Source of the DNA: Cryptomeria japonica
Lineage: Eukaryota > Streptophyta > Pinopsida > Cupressales > Cupressaceae
Direction: 5' to 3'
DNA length: 64,000 nucleotides
NCBI RefSeq assembly: GCF_030272615.1
Contig: NC_081406.1
Span: 113,055,783-113,119,782 of the forward strand
Shown here piece after piece: positions 1 through 11,578 of the stretch (the first letter of the stretch is position 1; each line of letters starts with the position of its first letter). Below the pieces are notes generated by a model. The model made no database searches and had not been told where the DNA came from. It was given only the letters and a program-made list of their open reading frames with translations. The position numbers and the translations under genes were made by a program.

Positions 1-2
1 TG

Positions 3-1636
3 TATATAGATCATCAATCTTTGCAATATTTGAATAGTCAGAGTAAGTTGAATCAGAGACATGAGATGGGTATAATTCTTGTAGAGTTACACCTTTGTGT
101 TGAAGCAAAAAATTAGGAAATATAACAAAGTTTGTGATGCATTGAGTAGGAGAAGGAATTTGCTGACATAGATGAGAGTGACAATATTAGGTTTTGAAGA
201 TTTGAAGACCTTGTATAATGAAGATTCGGATTTGCAGAACCTTGGAAAGCATGTAGAGAATTGGTTATGGTTGATAGGAGAAAATAGTTGGATTATTTCA
301 TTTAGGATGGGATGTTATTCAGGGGAGTTCAGTTGTGCATACCTAAGAGTTCCATGAGAGAGAACCTAATAAAAAAGAAACATAGTGGAGGTTTAGCTGG
401 ATACTTTAGCATTGACAAAATAGGTGCATTGGTGAGTGATATGTACTTGTGGCCCCAGATTCATAAGTATGTTAAGAGATATGTGTAGAGTTGTAGAGTT
501 TGTCATTTTGCAAAAGGTAGTAGTTAGAATGTGGGATTGTATAAACCTTTGACAATACTAGTAAGACCATGGGGGGATATAAGCATTAATTTTATACTTG
601 GATTTCCTAAGACACTGAGAGGGAATGATTCTATATTTGTGGTAGTGGATATATTTTCAAAGATGACTCATTTCATACCTTGTAAGAAGACATTAGATGC
701 ATTACATGTAGCAGACCTTTTTTTTAAGGAAGTGGTGAGATTGCATGGATTACTTAAGAGAATAGTTTTAGATAGAGACACTAAGTTTGTTGGCTATTTT
801 TGGAGAACACTTTGGAAGAAGATGAAGATAGATTTGAAGTTTAGTTCTAGTTTTCATCGACAGACTGATGGACAGATAGAAGTTGTTAACCAAAATTTGG
901 GAAACTTCTTGAGATGTTTACTGGGAGATAAAACCGGAAGTTGGGATTTGATCCTTGCACAAGCAGAGTTTGCCTACAACAATTTAGTGAATAGAAGTAC
1001 CAAAAACAAACTTTTGAGATTGTTACTAGAGTGCATCCTAGAGGAATAACAGAATTGAGAGACATTAGTAGTGAAGGCCGAAAGAGTTTAGAAGAAAAAG
1101 ATTTTTTAGATCACATGGCAGCATTGTATATTCAGGTTAAATAGCATTTGGAAGACATGAACAATGAATATAACGAGAAGGCAGTTGAGAAGAGGAGATA
1201 AAAGGAATTTGAAGTTGACGATGAAGTGATGGTATATTTGAGAAAAGAGAGATTCCCATTTGGAACTTGTAATAAGTTGTAGATGAATAAGTTTAGACCC
1301 TATAAGATTTTGAGGAAGTTCAGTTCTAGAAATGCATATGAAGTAGAGCTACTAGATAGTCTAAGTATTTCACCTATATTCAACATTGCAAATCTTCATA
1401 AGTACCATGAACCAAAATTCAGTGAGGACAATTTTGCAGACCTTGAGAAACAATTGCCTTGGAAGAAACTAGATTAGATTGAAGATATTTTGGACATTAG
1501 GATTGGGCATAGTACCCAAAATAGTCAGTACAAAGAATATCTTGTGAAGTGGAAGAGAAAATCAGTTGAATATTCATATTTGATTTCTCAAGAAGAGGTA
1601 GACCACCTTGGTTTCCCTCTGACCCCAAAAAAGTGA
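3..1636 (+). pseudogene. Element K: 3' part of a Ty3/gypsy chromovirus pol (RNase H end, integrase, chromodomain)
   Basis: The left window edge cuts this gypsy polyprotein. The first 110 bases encode the end of RNase H (YIDHQSLQYL). An HHCC zinc-binding region follows at about 378-530; its second histidine appears replaced (AGYFSIDK) and the CxxC reads CRVC. The integrase core at 531-1049 shows VVVDIFSKMTHF, the DRDTKF second aspartate and HRQTDGQIEVVN with the catalytic glutamate. A GPY/F-like module at about 1200-1475 (NKFRPYKILRKF, ISPIFNIANLHKY) is followed by a chromodomain at about 1476-1636 (YKEYLVKWK). Frame changes near 1050-1200 and internal stops show a dead copy. Domain order and chromodomain place it among the chromoviruses. 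The active protein would reverse-transcribe and integrate the element, with the chromodomain directing it to chromatin. Confidence 0.9.
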
Positions 1637-2438
1637 GAGGCTTACTTTTCATTAACCCCAATGTCTGATGTAAGAGCATCCTAGGTTCATAACAATCTTG
1701 CATCAACCAAAAACATTTTCCTTGCTATTTTGTTTGCAGTTTCAGTTTTCCTTTCCGTGTGCCCCAGTTTTGACTCACCGGATCCTATGGAGTTGGATTC
1801 TACTTGGAGAATAGATCATCTTTCTTTATTTTAGACCGTATCACATTTGGATCACTTACCGGCAAGCTATCGCTATTGGTTTCCATGATAGTTTCTTGTT
1901 ATCGGTTGCTCGAGACCTATTTTGGTGATTTACTGGAACCCATTTCGAAGCTTGCAGAGCCTTGAGCATTGATTTTAATGTTCCTTGGCATGTGGCCAAC
2001 CTTTTCCCATGATCTACAAAGGAATCTCTTGGTGAAGACCGACCTTGTTCATTTTGCATGTTAGGTCTTGTTCTTTGTGTTTTGATCCCTTTTGGGTCGA
2101 CTAGATCCTTTGGATCGATATATATATTTGTAATCAGGCTTTAGAATGTAATCAATTGAGAATAAATAATAATTAGTCAGAGTATCAGATATATAAGTTG
2201 TTCCTAGAAGATATATCTTTTCAGTCAAGGTCCCGATTGTGACCTATTCTACCAGGCATGTATGTCGGTATGTTGTAACCCGGTTGTTACCGGTTGGATG
2301 TAATCAAATTTCATGCAATAAAACTATCTATTCTACATTACCTCCATCATATATGTTTGTTTCCCTTGTGTTTACTCTTGTTGATCGGTCTAGATTAATC
2401 TCTTGATGTCCCTCCTCACCAGTGACTACTTCACAACA
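1637..2438 (+). other. Probable 3' non-coding region / LTR remnant of element K
   Basis: No gene lies here. The stretch follows the chromodomain stop and ends where minus-strand gypsy A coding begins. It contains a run of alternating TA near 2120, two AATAAA-like signals near 2163 and 2330, and ends cttcacaaca, which fits an LTR end in CA. The matching 5' LTR is outside the window and I see no clear polypurine tract, so the boundaries are inferred. Confidence 0.35.
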
Positions 2439-4976
2439 TTAGAAGGGTTAGATGGAGGGGGTGATATTGGCATATTGAGTGGGTAATGGTAAGGGTGATT
2501 TCCCTCAAGGAGTTTGCAATATTGGAAAGGCTGCAGATTAGCTGGCATAGTGACTTCTCTATCATTGTAAGGGAATATAAGGCATTGATGGTAAGTGGAT
2601 GGAATGGATTTGATGGAATGAATTCATGGACAACCAAGGAGGACGTTAGAGGGGAGATCAAGTTCTAAGACCTGACAAGTAGTTTCCATCGTTGCAGGGT
2701 CCACTTGAAGAGGTAATGTGATTGTGCCTTTGGAGACCCTTTCTACACCATCATAGGATTTTATTGTGATTTTGCCAGATGTGTGAACCAAGTCTTTATA
2801 GATAGCCAGTTGTTTGATCAATTTATATGTAAAAAGATTTAGTCTAAATCCACCATCTATAAGGACTCTCTTGATTTTATGCTTATGTATGATGGGTTCA
2901 ATATGGAGGGGTTTATTATAAGATGGATTAATGGACAAAGAATCTTTCAAGATGAAAACAAGATGACATTATACAACAAGGTTGCCAATTAAGGCTTGAA
3001 ATTGAGAAATGTTTATGTTAAATGGAAGATGGGATTCAATGAGGGCATGTTCAAGGATCTCTTTGTGGATGGGTGAGGTCTTGAGAAGTTCAAGAATGGA
3101 GATCTATGTAGGCATCTTTCTGAGATGGTCAAGGATTTCATAGCGATTAGTGCATGAGGTGGAATCTTGCAAAGGAGAAGGATGAGCTCCTTGAATAGTA
3201 ACTCTTACTCTGTGGGTGGTGATCTTACAATCATTCTAGGAATATGTGGTGGAAGGTGAAGTACCTTGAATCACTATATTAGGCCTATTGGATTGTTGGG
3301 TAGGAGGGGTAGCCTAAATGGTTACCTTAGGTTGGCAAGAAGTGGATGATGGGTCAATGTCTTGGATGGTAATGGTGTTGACATTAGTATCAACACATTC
3401 AATGTGACCTACCAATGAGTTAAATTTGATAATGTGATTGGTGTAATCATAATGGACCTCATGAGATGATGAGATTTTATCATTACTATGCTTAGGGAAG
3501 GGGTCTTGATACATTTTAAGTTTGTCGTTTGAATTACCAGGCTTAGTGACTGCAACCTCAACATCACCTTTGTCAATTAAGTCTTGAATATAATTCTTGA
3601 GTTTCATACACTTGTGTGTATCATGACCATAAACACGAAGGTAGTCACATTATTCATTATTATTGTACCATATAGGTTTTGGTTGATTTTCATCAAAATG
3701 ATGAGTCATCAAAAAGACAACAATGCCTGCCTTGACAAGATTTTGGAAGATTACCTCTATGGGTTCAACAAGTGAGGTGTACTAACATTGGGATTGGTTG
3801 TTAGAATGGGAGGGACGACATTGAATGAAGATGTTGCAAGGTTGGGATTGGTTGTGTGAACTAGGTTGGTTTTTGGATTGATTATAGGTGGTGGTGGGTT
3901 TGGTCGGGATGGTCATGGGTTTCACATGCTTTTTGTAAGTGACTCCATCATTGACAAAATTCTTATTCTTGGCCCAAAACCTAGGTTTTTCATTAGGGAA
4001 GAGGTGCCTTGATAATTTTTTTGATAAGGTTTTTGATTACATTCATCTAGGATAACTCTTTCTAATGCTAGGCCCTTCTTGGTGAATTTATTGAAGGAAT
4101 AAAGGCTCTGGCAAGTCAAAGGATGAGACATTTTTGGCACTAGGTTGCATTGGAACAACTTGATTGGTAGGACTCTGATATGTCCCAAAGGAATTTCTTG
4201 ATGAGATTTCGCCATCTCTGCAAGAAGTTGGTGAAAGTCTCTCCATGCCTCTATTTTGTATTGCATAGGTTCAACATAGAAGCATCATTTTCAATGTTTT
4301 TATAATGGTACACAAAATTTTCTATAAGGTCTGGAAATGATTTGATGGAGCCATGATCCAAAGCTAAGAACCAAGCAATGGTAGGTCCACTAAGACTTTT
4401 TGGAAAAAGCTAACGCAAGTAGACATCACTATAGGAAACCTCTTGATAGGATATGTATAATTCTCATACATGACCTCTAGGGCCCCCTTTGCCTTTGTAT
4501 TTCTCCAACTTAGGCAATTCAAAACTAGGGGATATGGAGTCACTAAAATACAAGGATCATAGGGACAAGGATAAATTTATTCAAACGTGCATGGTTTCTT
4601 ACATGTCCCATCCTTAAGGTTTTTGATAAGATCCTTCATGTCATGAATTTCTTTCATAAGGTTAGGTTGCTGATTTTGGATATTGGGAATGTACTAACTT
4701 GTGTTAGAGTTTGGGATGTGTATAAATACAACTAGCATACCACCACCAATATATTGATAGGAGGAGATGTGGGGTTGAGAAGTGACTAAGGGACATGGAT
4801 TGATAATGGTGCTAACAAGTGGTAAGATAGCATTGATATAGTTGGCAACATTGTGAAGAGGTGCAGATGACCTAGGAGGTTGTGAGATATGGGGATTGGA
4901 GGTGCTAGCAGGTGCAGAAAGTGCAAGTACAGAAGTTGTAGGTGCGCAAGTTGCGAGTGGTGGATGGGGAATGGTA
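2439..4976 (-). pseudogene. Element A: Ty3/gypsy gag-protease remnant, left part
   Basis: Read on the minus strand this is a decayed gypsy gag followed by a retropepsin. Gag begins at the right with a proline/serine-rich linker (about 4694-4976) and a gag core (about 3900-4690). A zinc-knuckle-like motif follows near 3608-3650 (the GHDTHKC part is readable, upstream cysteines partly lost), with the typical continuation LKNYIQDLIDKGDV. The protease lies at about 2595-2950. Its active site reads IDGGF in place of the usual D-S/T-G core, followed by LNLFTYKLIKQL and the conserved tail LLGCP then IHEF. Reverse transcriptase is absent; sequence to the left belongs to element K. Several stops and frame changes make it non-functional. 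The proline-rich frame continues into 59083-59349 once element E is removed. Confidence 0.75.
2595..2950 (-). pseudogene. Retropepsin-like protease domain of element A
   Basis: An open stretch of about 108 codons encodes a plant gypsy aspartic protease. Visible are KRVLIDGGF with the catalytic aspartate, LNLFTYKLIKQL, the flap-side segment ITIKSYDGVERVSKGTI and the C-terminal LELDLPSNVLLGCP. In this clade the active enzyme dimerises and cuts Gag-Pol. The residue after the catalytic aspartate is glycine where serine or threonine is usual, although some plant gypsy families have IDGG here. The reading frame shifts just after LLGCP, at the IHEF motif. Confidence 0.72.
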
Positions 4977-4981
4977 TGAAG
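4977..4981. repeat. Target-site duplication of element E (left)
   Basis: tgaag, matching cgaag at 59078-59082 with one mismatch. Confidence 0.75.
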
Positions 4982-5392
4982 TATTGGAATTTTGGTGCAT
5001 TTTGTATGACCGGTGAATGAAATGGTTGTCATTGTTGGCAACATCATCTTCTAAGTCTTCATTGTTCATCAACAAAGAAGTAAAGGATAACCGGTAAAGA
5101 ATAAGAGTTCTTATTCCTATCGACAATGAGTAGACCAGTATACAGAGGTTAACTGACTAAGCAGAATATAGACCGGCTAACCAATGTGTAGACAGGGTAA
5201 GTAGAGTGTAGATCGACTAAGAAGTAAGTAGACTGACACACAGGAGGTCAACTGACTAAGCAGTGAACATATCAGTATATAGGAGGATAATTGGCTAAGT
5301 ATTTAATAGACCGCTATATAGGAGGTAACCGGCTAGGCAAAATTTGATCGGTACACTAACATAATAGGAGTCTGAAACTGACAGACTTGGAA
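4982..5392 (+). repeat. Element E 5' LTR, first part (U3)
   Basis: This aligns by eye with the start of the 3' LTR at 57820-58230: same opening, same GCAACATCATCTTC segment and same array of CCGGCTAAG-type repeats. Element F interrupts it at 5393, and it resumes at 21304-21318 and then 37635. Confidence 0.85.
5088..5345 (+). repeat. U3 direct-repeat array of element E
   Basis: About seven degenerate units of roughly 30-40 bp combine aaccggctaagca, agtgagtagaccggtat and acaggagg. The same array is in the 3' LTR at about 57926-58190. Many CCGG cores have decayed to CCAG, CTGG or CCGA, consistent with cytosine deamination. Such arrays in LTR U3 often contain transcription-factor sites; that role is inferred here. 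Confidence 0.6.
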
Positions 5393-6489
5393 TGTAGTGT
5401 CCACCCTTGTCTTGACTTGTTTTGACTAGAGTTGACTTTTAATTCATGCATGATAGAAATTATTGGGCATAGGCTATTTCAAATGGTTTATATGATGTTG
5501 ATACTATCGTTATTGATCATGTGATTTATTAGACACTATATACTTATTATGTGATTGATTATCAAAAGACTATATTGATCATGTGATTTGAGGTGCATAA
5601 GTATTGATGGATTTTACATGTTGTACTATAATTTACTTGATCATGTTTTTATGTACTGACCATATTTAATGATTATCTATGATGAGTTGATCTTATGGTG
5701 TGTTTGATTGTTGTATGACTGTCTTCAGGATAGAGACAATGCCATATCAATCATTGCGAGCGGGTTGTGTCATTACGATTCTATAACACTTGTCTTTTAT
5801 AATAAACATATATGCATATGTCGTATCATTGCTTTGTGGATGTAGTATTTGCAGGTACCAGACACCGGATCCACCTGGCTCCATAGATCTAAGTGTGTCT
5901 TTAAAATCCCAATGGTATGTGGTTCGGAGTTGACACAGGTTCCCCTCACATACTCTAGGTCTAAGTTGTTCATTGTGAGTCATCCGCATCTTGGCGCAAT
6001 TCACCATGTCAGTTAGTAAGCTTGATTTCTTCTGTGTTGTGAGTATGTTAGTATTGGTTGGTTAATCCTATTATGTGAGGCTGATTGATTATTGATGCGA
6101 GATTAAATAGTTAATAATGTTTATTTTAATTATTTTGATTAATAGCTATTTGATTATCTAATGTTTAATTTATATATTGGATTCTTTCTTTTTTGGGTAT
6201 TTAATTATTTGATATTTAAATATTTATTTATTTTAATGATGATTTAATATTTATTGTTCAGCTTATGTTGTGGTTTTATATTTATTTGTGATTTGACCTT
6301 TTATTGGTATTTAATTATTTACTTATTTATTTAATCGTCTATGGTTTAATATTTATTTGGTATTTAATGTTTATCTGGTTCTTTAATTCATTTATGAGCC
6401 TTTGGTTTATTTGATTTAATTCCCCATTTGGTTTATTTAATTGTGGCTCATGTTTTATTTATTAGTTGACTTTTATATTAAGTGGGTTG

Positions 6490-6497
6490 TATAAATA
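6490..6497 (+). promoter_or_regulatory. Putative TATA box in 5' LTR of element F
   Basis: TATAAATA lies within gggttgtataaatacac and is conserved at 17625-17632 in the 3' LTR. It is the clearest core-promoter candidate in this very long LTR; transcription start would be expected about 30 bases downstream. Confidence 0.45.
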
Positions 6498-7271
6498 CAC
6501 TTCATAATAAAATGATAAAACATTCCCACCTAATTGTAAAAGCATGATTTATATTTACCTTACCTACTCTCTTCTCTTATTGGTTGAATTTGAAAAGGGA
6601 GGTAAAATTATATTATATGGTGGGGTTGGTAAAATATATTATAGAATCGAATATTTTGATTGGCTAAGATTGAGGCTAGGGTTTTTGGTTATTATTTGGC
6701 TTTTTATTTCCTTTCTCGTGAAGTTTTTGGGGTTGGCTTCTTCTTTTGCAAAAACATTCTCTGCAAGATTTTTCTTTGGGTTTTGGCTTGGATTGTTTCT
6801 GGAGCTTGTTGATTGGCTTTTGGATTTGGGGAGCTCTTCTTAAACTTCTTTCCATCACACCGGTTGCAGGTTGGAGATATATTCCTCTTTTTGTATTTTG
6901 TTTTACAGTTTTCCTGTATGCTTCATGTTTACAGATTTAATGTGTGAGATTTGAAAAATAAATCTATAGTTTGTATAGTTTGGAAGGAAATATGTGAATG
7001 CATAAATTTGTTGCAAGGCTTTATTCTATAGTCTGTGGAAAATATTTATATTTAGGGATTCATCTGGTTTCTCTGAGTCTGTATCGTGAATGGAGTATCG
7101 ATTGAATCTTGATTTTAAAGTGTTTATTATTTATTTCATTTATGCCCTTTAAATCTATTTTTCTAGGCGACTTTGTGTATATATTTTTTTAAGATTAATG
7201 TTTAAAGTGATTTTTAATCTTTGCCGAAAGTTCTGTGTTTTTTGGCCCTTTCATGCAAAAGCACCGATTCT

Positions 7272-7376
7272 GCATATGCATTGTCTTTTGTTGCATTTGC
7301 ATTGTCCTTTCATGTAATTGCATTGTCCTTCATTGTATTTGCATTGTCCTTCATTGCATTTGCATTGTCTTTTGGG
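7272..7376 (+). repeat. 21-bp minisatellite in 5' LTR of F (five units)
   Basis: Five consecutive 21-base units share the core gcattgtcctt, each starting gcat or gta. The homologous array in the 3' LTR (18400-18503) has also five units, with many C/T and A/G differences. The array therefore existed before F inserted. Confidence 0.8.
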
Positions 7377-7695
7377 AAAAAGCACCGTGTTTGACTGCAC
7401 AGGTGCTAAACTATTAAACATAGGTACTAACCTCTAATGCAAAAATGCTAAACTTCAATGCAAAAGCATTGTTTTGCCTGCCTATGGTGTTTTCACTATT
7501 TTCCCAGTCAGATTTGGATTTTTGAGTTTCATTTCATTCCAGAGGCTTTTTGGAATTTTTGTAGGCATTTTCTAGCTATTGTTATTTATCAGTTTGATGT
7601 GATTTTATGTTTTATATGCTGGAACAGACTTGGTTTATTTATTGTTGAAGATTTGAGTCTTTTCCTATATTGAGATGTTGCAATGGAAAAATGGT

Positions 7696-7795
7696 ATTGT
7701 TGTGGAGACAACATGATGTTATTTCTATGGAGACATCAAGATGTTAATGTTGTGGAGACAACAAGATGATATTATTGTGAAGACAACAAAATTTG
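7696..7795 (+). repeat. About 25-bp tandem repeat with small palindrome, 5' LTR of F
   Basis: Four units contain gttgtggagacaac (GTTGT/ACAAC inverted arms) followed by a(a/t)gatgtta. The 3' LTR carries the same array at about 18822-18920. Confidence 0.75.
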
Positions 7796-9329
7796 ATATG
7801 TTTTATTGATGGAATATCTTTTATTTGATATAGATTTCCACATCGAGGCTCATTTTGCATTATAATGGACTTCAGCCCTTTGCACTCTTTAGCTATGGTT
7901 TTTCCTTGTATGTTTTATGTGTTGTTGGGCTGCATGATGAAATATGGATCTCTTCTTGGAATTTTAATTGGAGCCTCTTTTCTATTTTTATTTTGGAGCA
8001 TGTTAGGAGGAGTGGGCTTCCTTGTGATGATCGGGGTCACAAGAGATAGGCTTGCATGAGGTTTCTTGTAAGGATGCATGAAGTTTAGACCACCAAGGCA
8101 CATTGGAGTTTTCTATGATTTGTAAACAAGTGATAACATTGATAATGAATTAATTGGGATGGGTAATTAGAACTCATTTAAACAAGATAATTAATAGTTT
8201 GATCCTCATGGCTTATTCCTAGGGAGGATGTTTTAGGATAAGCATGAGAAGGTTGTGAAGAAGGTAAGTCAAATCTCCCTTGATTCTCTCATGGGTAGAA
8301 ATGGCTCCACATGTCTATCAGGGTTATGTCATGAAGAGTTGTGTTTTGGCAACATTATGGGGGAGGATAGCATGTGATGACACTCCGCTCTTACATGTGT
8401 CCTTTGCTTGAGATGTATTGATGTCTTGTTGATTTGTGCGCCTCTCGGAGTTTTCTATTTGTGCTATCTTGTGATTGGTTCTTGCTTGAATGTCCTTGTC
8501 TTGTTTAGTCTCTTTGCTTTTAAGTGTTAGCCTAGATGTAGAGTGTGTGTTGGGACCTTGTGTCATCTCCTAGCATGAGGGGTGGTTCCTTTGGTTCCAC
8601 ATGGTCGGGTGGTTGGTGCTTTTAAACCATTGGGCTGTTCCTGTCTTTGGATTCTTCTTGCATGGATGAGGATGCTTCTTCAAATAGTTCATGGATAATA
8701 ATTACAGCAAGAATGTAAATGATGACACAATTTATGTAATGTAATTATTATGTAATAATTGTAAAATAAGTCATGCTTATGAGAAATGATTATGTTGTTC
8801 TAGTTATAGTAATAACTTTTGGTTATAGTTTATGATTGTAATGATGAACTCTGAGTTGTATTGTAATGTACTTATATTAAATGAAATGGATGCATGAGAT
8901 GTGGATAAATATTATGGTTTGGAATTAAATGATACAATTTGTATTCTTGATGAGCCATGTTAAAAGGAAATAGTATAAATGTTATGATAATGGTATTACC
9001 CTTGAAATGATGTCTCTAACTAATGCTTGACTAGAATAAATGCTATGCCTTGGTAGGATGTATGAGTATGAGTAATACTGGAAGGTATATTAGGACATAT
9101 TTATGTTTGGTGATTAATGTTATTGGAAGTATAGTATCATACTTTGTAGACAGTGATCTAATTGTAGGATTGAAACCTTATAATGCTTGGAATGTTATTG
9201 AACGGTCCTTATGAAAAATATTGAATGGATGTTCTTAATGAATGGATTACTAATCTTATCAATGGAGTTTACTAGTAAGTGTATGGGTAGATGGTAAAAT
9301 GAATGCTTGTCTTTTAGGAAAGGATTAGA

Positions 9330-10721
9330 TGATGAATAATGATGAACAACTGATACCCTAACTGGTACTGAGAGGGGGGGGGGGTGAATCAGTACACACA
9401 AAAAATTCTTATCAACTTATCAAGTTAAAACAATACTAGTCGCATGTCTTCATTACTGAACTTAACCATGGCAATACCGGTTAAATACAGTAAGACTTTA
9501 GACAACATAAACCAGTAAAATTGAACCCCTCAAATACATTCAATACTTGATAACTAATTCACCCATAAACATATGAATGTGGTATGTCAGCAATACCATA
9601 AGCATTAGCTATGCATGCATAATCACTCAAACAAAGAATACTTAATCATCACATGAAAAATGCACAACTCATGACACACAAATTTTTTTCATGTGGAAAC
9701 CTAAATGGGAAAAACCATGGTGGGGATGAATACCCATAATCTTGTTTTGAACTCTTTTGAAGCTCACTCTATCAGGAGCCTAGTCCAGTTAAAGACTTTA
9801 CGATAAGGTTATGCTAGGAACCGATCCTGTTAAAGATCACCCGGTTAAGGGATGGCTATATACCCTGTTAAAGGTTGAAACCCTATCAAAGGTTACCTTG
9901 CTAGAGGATTTAAAGAACTCAATGATCTTGAGTCACCTGGTTAGAGGATTTATAGTAAGCCTATTAAAGCTACCTGACAAAGAGATTTTCCTTCTGTTGA
10001 AATGGTTAGAAGACAATAGGTAGAATTTTGATCTGATAACAACACTATATGCTAAGGCAGATCCTTTTTAGTTCCTCTACTCTGCAATCACACTCTGTAG
10101 TTTTTTCTCACTGGCCTGGCAAGTATCTCATCACTCAGATACACATGCAACTTTTTCAACAACTTACAATAACAAACATCATCGACCTTATAGACAACAA
10201 TTAGGTCGGTAGCATAAATCCTAAACCCTAAGCATTTAGGTTTACAATTATAGTCGGTCAAATCCTGATCGTCCAAACACTTTCCATAGAGTGAAGCAAT
10301 CTCAAATAGATCACAAGTCATTCTGCATCGTCCATTATTCACTGCACATAGAAATCAATAACTCATCACGCTTTCTTCTCACACCACTAAGAAGAATGTT
10401 CATTCTCGAGGTAGACATTTAATGCAGTCAATCTTCACATGCAAGATCCTCAAATCCTTCACGTGCACAAAAATGATGCGATATCTCGATCTCATCTTCA
10501 TCTCTTAGCTAACTCATCAAAGAATGTCACCAGTTGCATCGCACAAGCTGGATTGCCAAACCGGAAACCCTAGAGCTGAGACTACCAACCGTTAGTCACG
10601 CTTAGTGAAACCCATACACCGGTTTACTACAACTCTTCATACCAATTCACTTGCACTTATTGACATAAATGACAACATACATTTTCATCATATTATCATA
10701 CTAGGTTATCAAATACCAACA
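9330..10721 (-). mobile_element. Solo LTR of the element C family inside the F 5' LTR
   Basis: It is absent from the F 3' LTR (empty site near 20446-20458). On the minus strand it runs from TGTTGGTATTTG to TTCATCATTATTCATCA, the same ends as the LTRs of copia C. The perfect 5 bp duplication ttaga lies at 9325-9329 and 10722-10726. Length is 1392 bp against about 1,490-1,507 bp for the C LTRs. A run of 11 G occurs at 9374-9384. Recombination between the two LTRs of a former full element is the usual origin of such solo LTRs. Confidence 0.88.
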
Positions 10722-11565
10722 TTAGAATGTATCATGTGTTATGGTTTAAGATTATATCTCCATTTCGTGGATGCTATTAGTGGTTATGGAATTAGGATAT
10801 TGTATCTTAGTTTGTATTAAGATGAATTCGTGTAGTTTCTTTATTTATAATAAGATGATTGTTGGTTAATTGATATAATGTAAGAGATTTTATGAGAATT
10901 AAATGGGCTATGGATCGAATGTTTAAGAAGACTTTGTGATTATTGCATTTTGTACTTTAGGAATCATGATGAAGTAATAAGTATGCTAGGAGCATAGAAT
11001 CATAAATGATTATGTGGAAGTTAATCATAAATGGAAATTGTGTTAATGTAATATAAGGGTTAATCTTGGTATGTGAATGGTGATGTTCATAGTCGAAGGT
11101 TGGTCAATGTTAATAAGAAACATTTGGACTTGGTGTATAAAATGAACCTAAGAGAAAAAGGGAATTAGATATGCATTGAAAGATAGAATCTCATATTAAA
11201 TGAGAGATTAAGTAGGTTGCATACCATGAGTGTTAGGTATTTCTATGATGTACCTATGCTTGAAAAATGATTAAGATTATTAGGTATTGATCTGGAAGAA
11301 AGTAAATGCTTATTGCTTATGTAGGTAGACTAAGTAATGACATTGAGATTCCCTAGGGAGTTAGCCATAAAGATTTATTGTATTCCGCTTGCATAATTGT
11401 TTGAATAACTTGAGTGAATTATTCTATGTTCATAACACTTAAATGTTGTTGTGCACTCGCTGCATTGCTTAAGTGATATTATGTGTTATATTGTTAAATA
11501 AATAAAAAATTAAATTAGTGTGTATTTACTATATTTCTTTGGGGTATTTTGGCGGGCATTTCATT

Positions 11566-11578
11566 TGGTATCAGAGCC
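11566..11578 (+). other. Primer-binding site of element F
   Basis: TGGTATCAGAGCC is complementary to the 3' end of plant initiator methionine tRNA and lies two bases after the 5' LTR end. Confidence 0.85.

Larger units (their letters stand above)
5393..11563 (+). repeat. 5' LTR of element F
   Basis: It begins tgtagtgtcc and ends ggcgggcatttca. Total length is 6171 bp, including a 1392 bp solo LTR at 9330-10721 and its 5 bp duplication, so the native LTR was about 4.77 kb. It aligns along its length with 15625-21303. Two stretches compared by eye (first 150 bp and about 8560-8685) differ from the 3' LTR by roughly 5-7%. No credible coding sequence is present. Confidence 0.88.

Noticed and set aside
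1497-2059. Minus-strand ORFs at 1497-1706 and 1856-2059
   Set aside because: The first is opposite the chromodomain; the second has no recognisable motif and sits in the presumed K LTR remnant.
2452-2475. ggaggggg followed by tgatattggcatattg, resembling a PPT and LTR start on the plus strand
   Set aside because: The following sequence continues directly into the minus-strand protease tail of element A, leaving no room for an LTR; no partner copy was found.
6544-6843. Hydrophobic ORF in the F 5' LTR with a counterpart (17679-18077) in the 3' LTR; looks like a membrane protein
   Set aside because: The two copies are LTR duplicates, so similarity does not show selection. They differ by frame-disrupting changes, overlapping frames are equally open, and T-rich DNA yields hydrophobic residues by chance.
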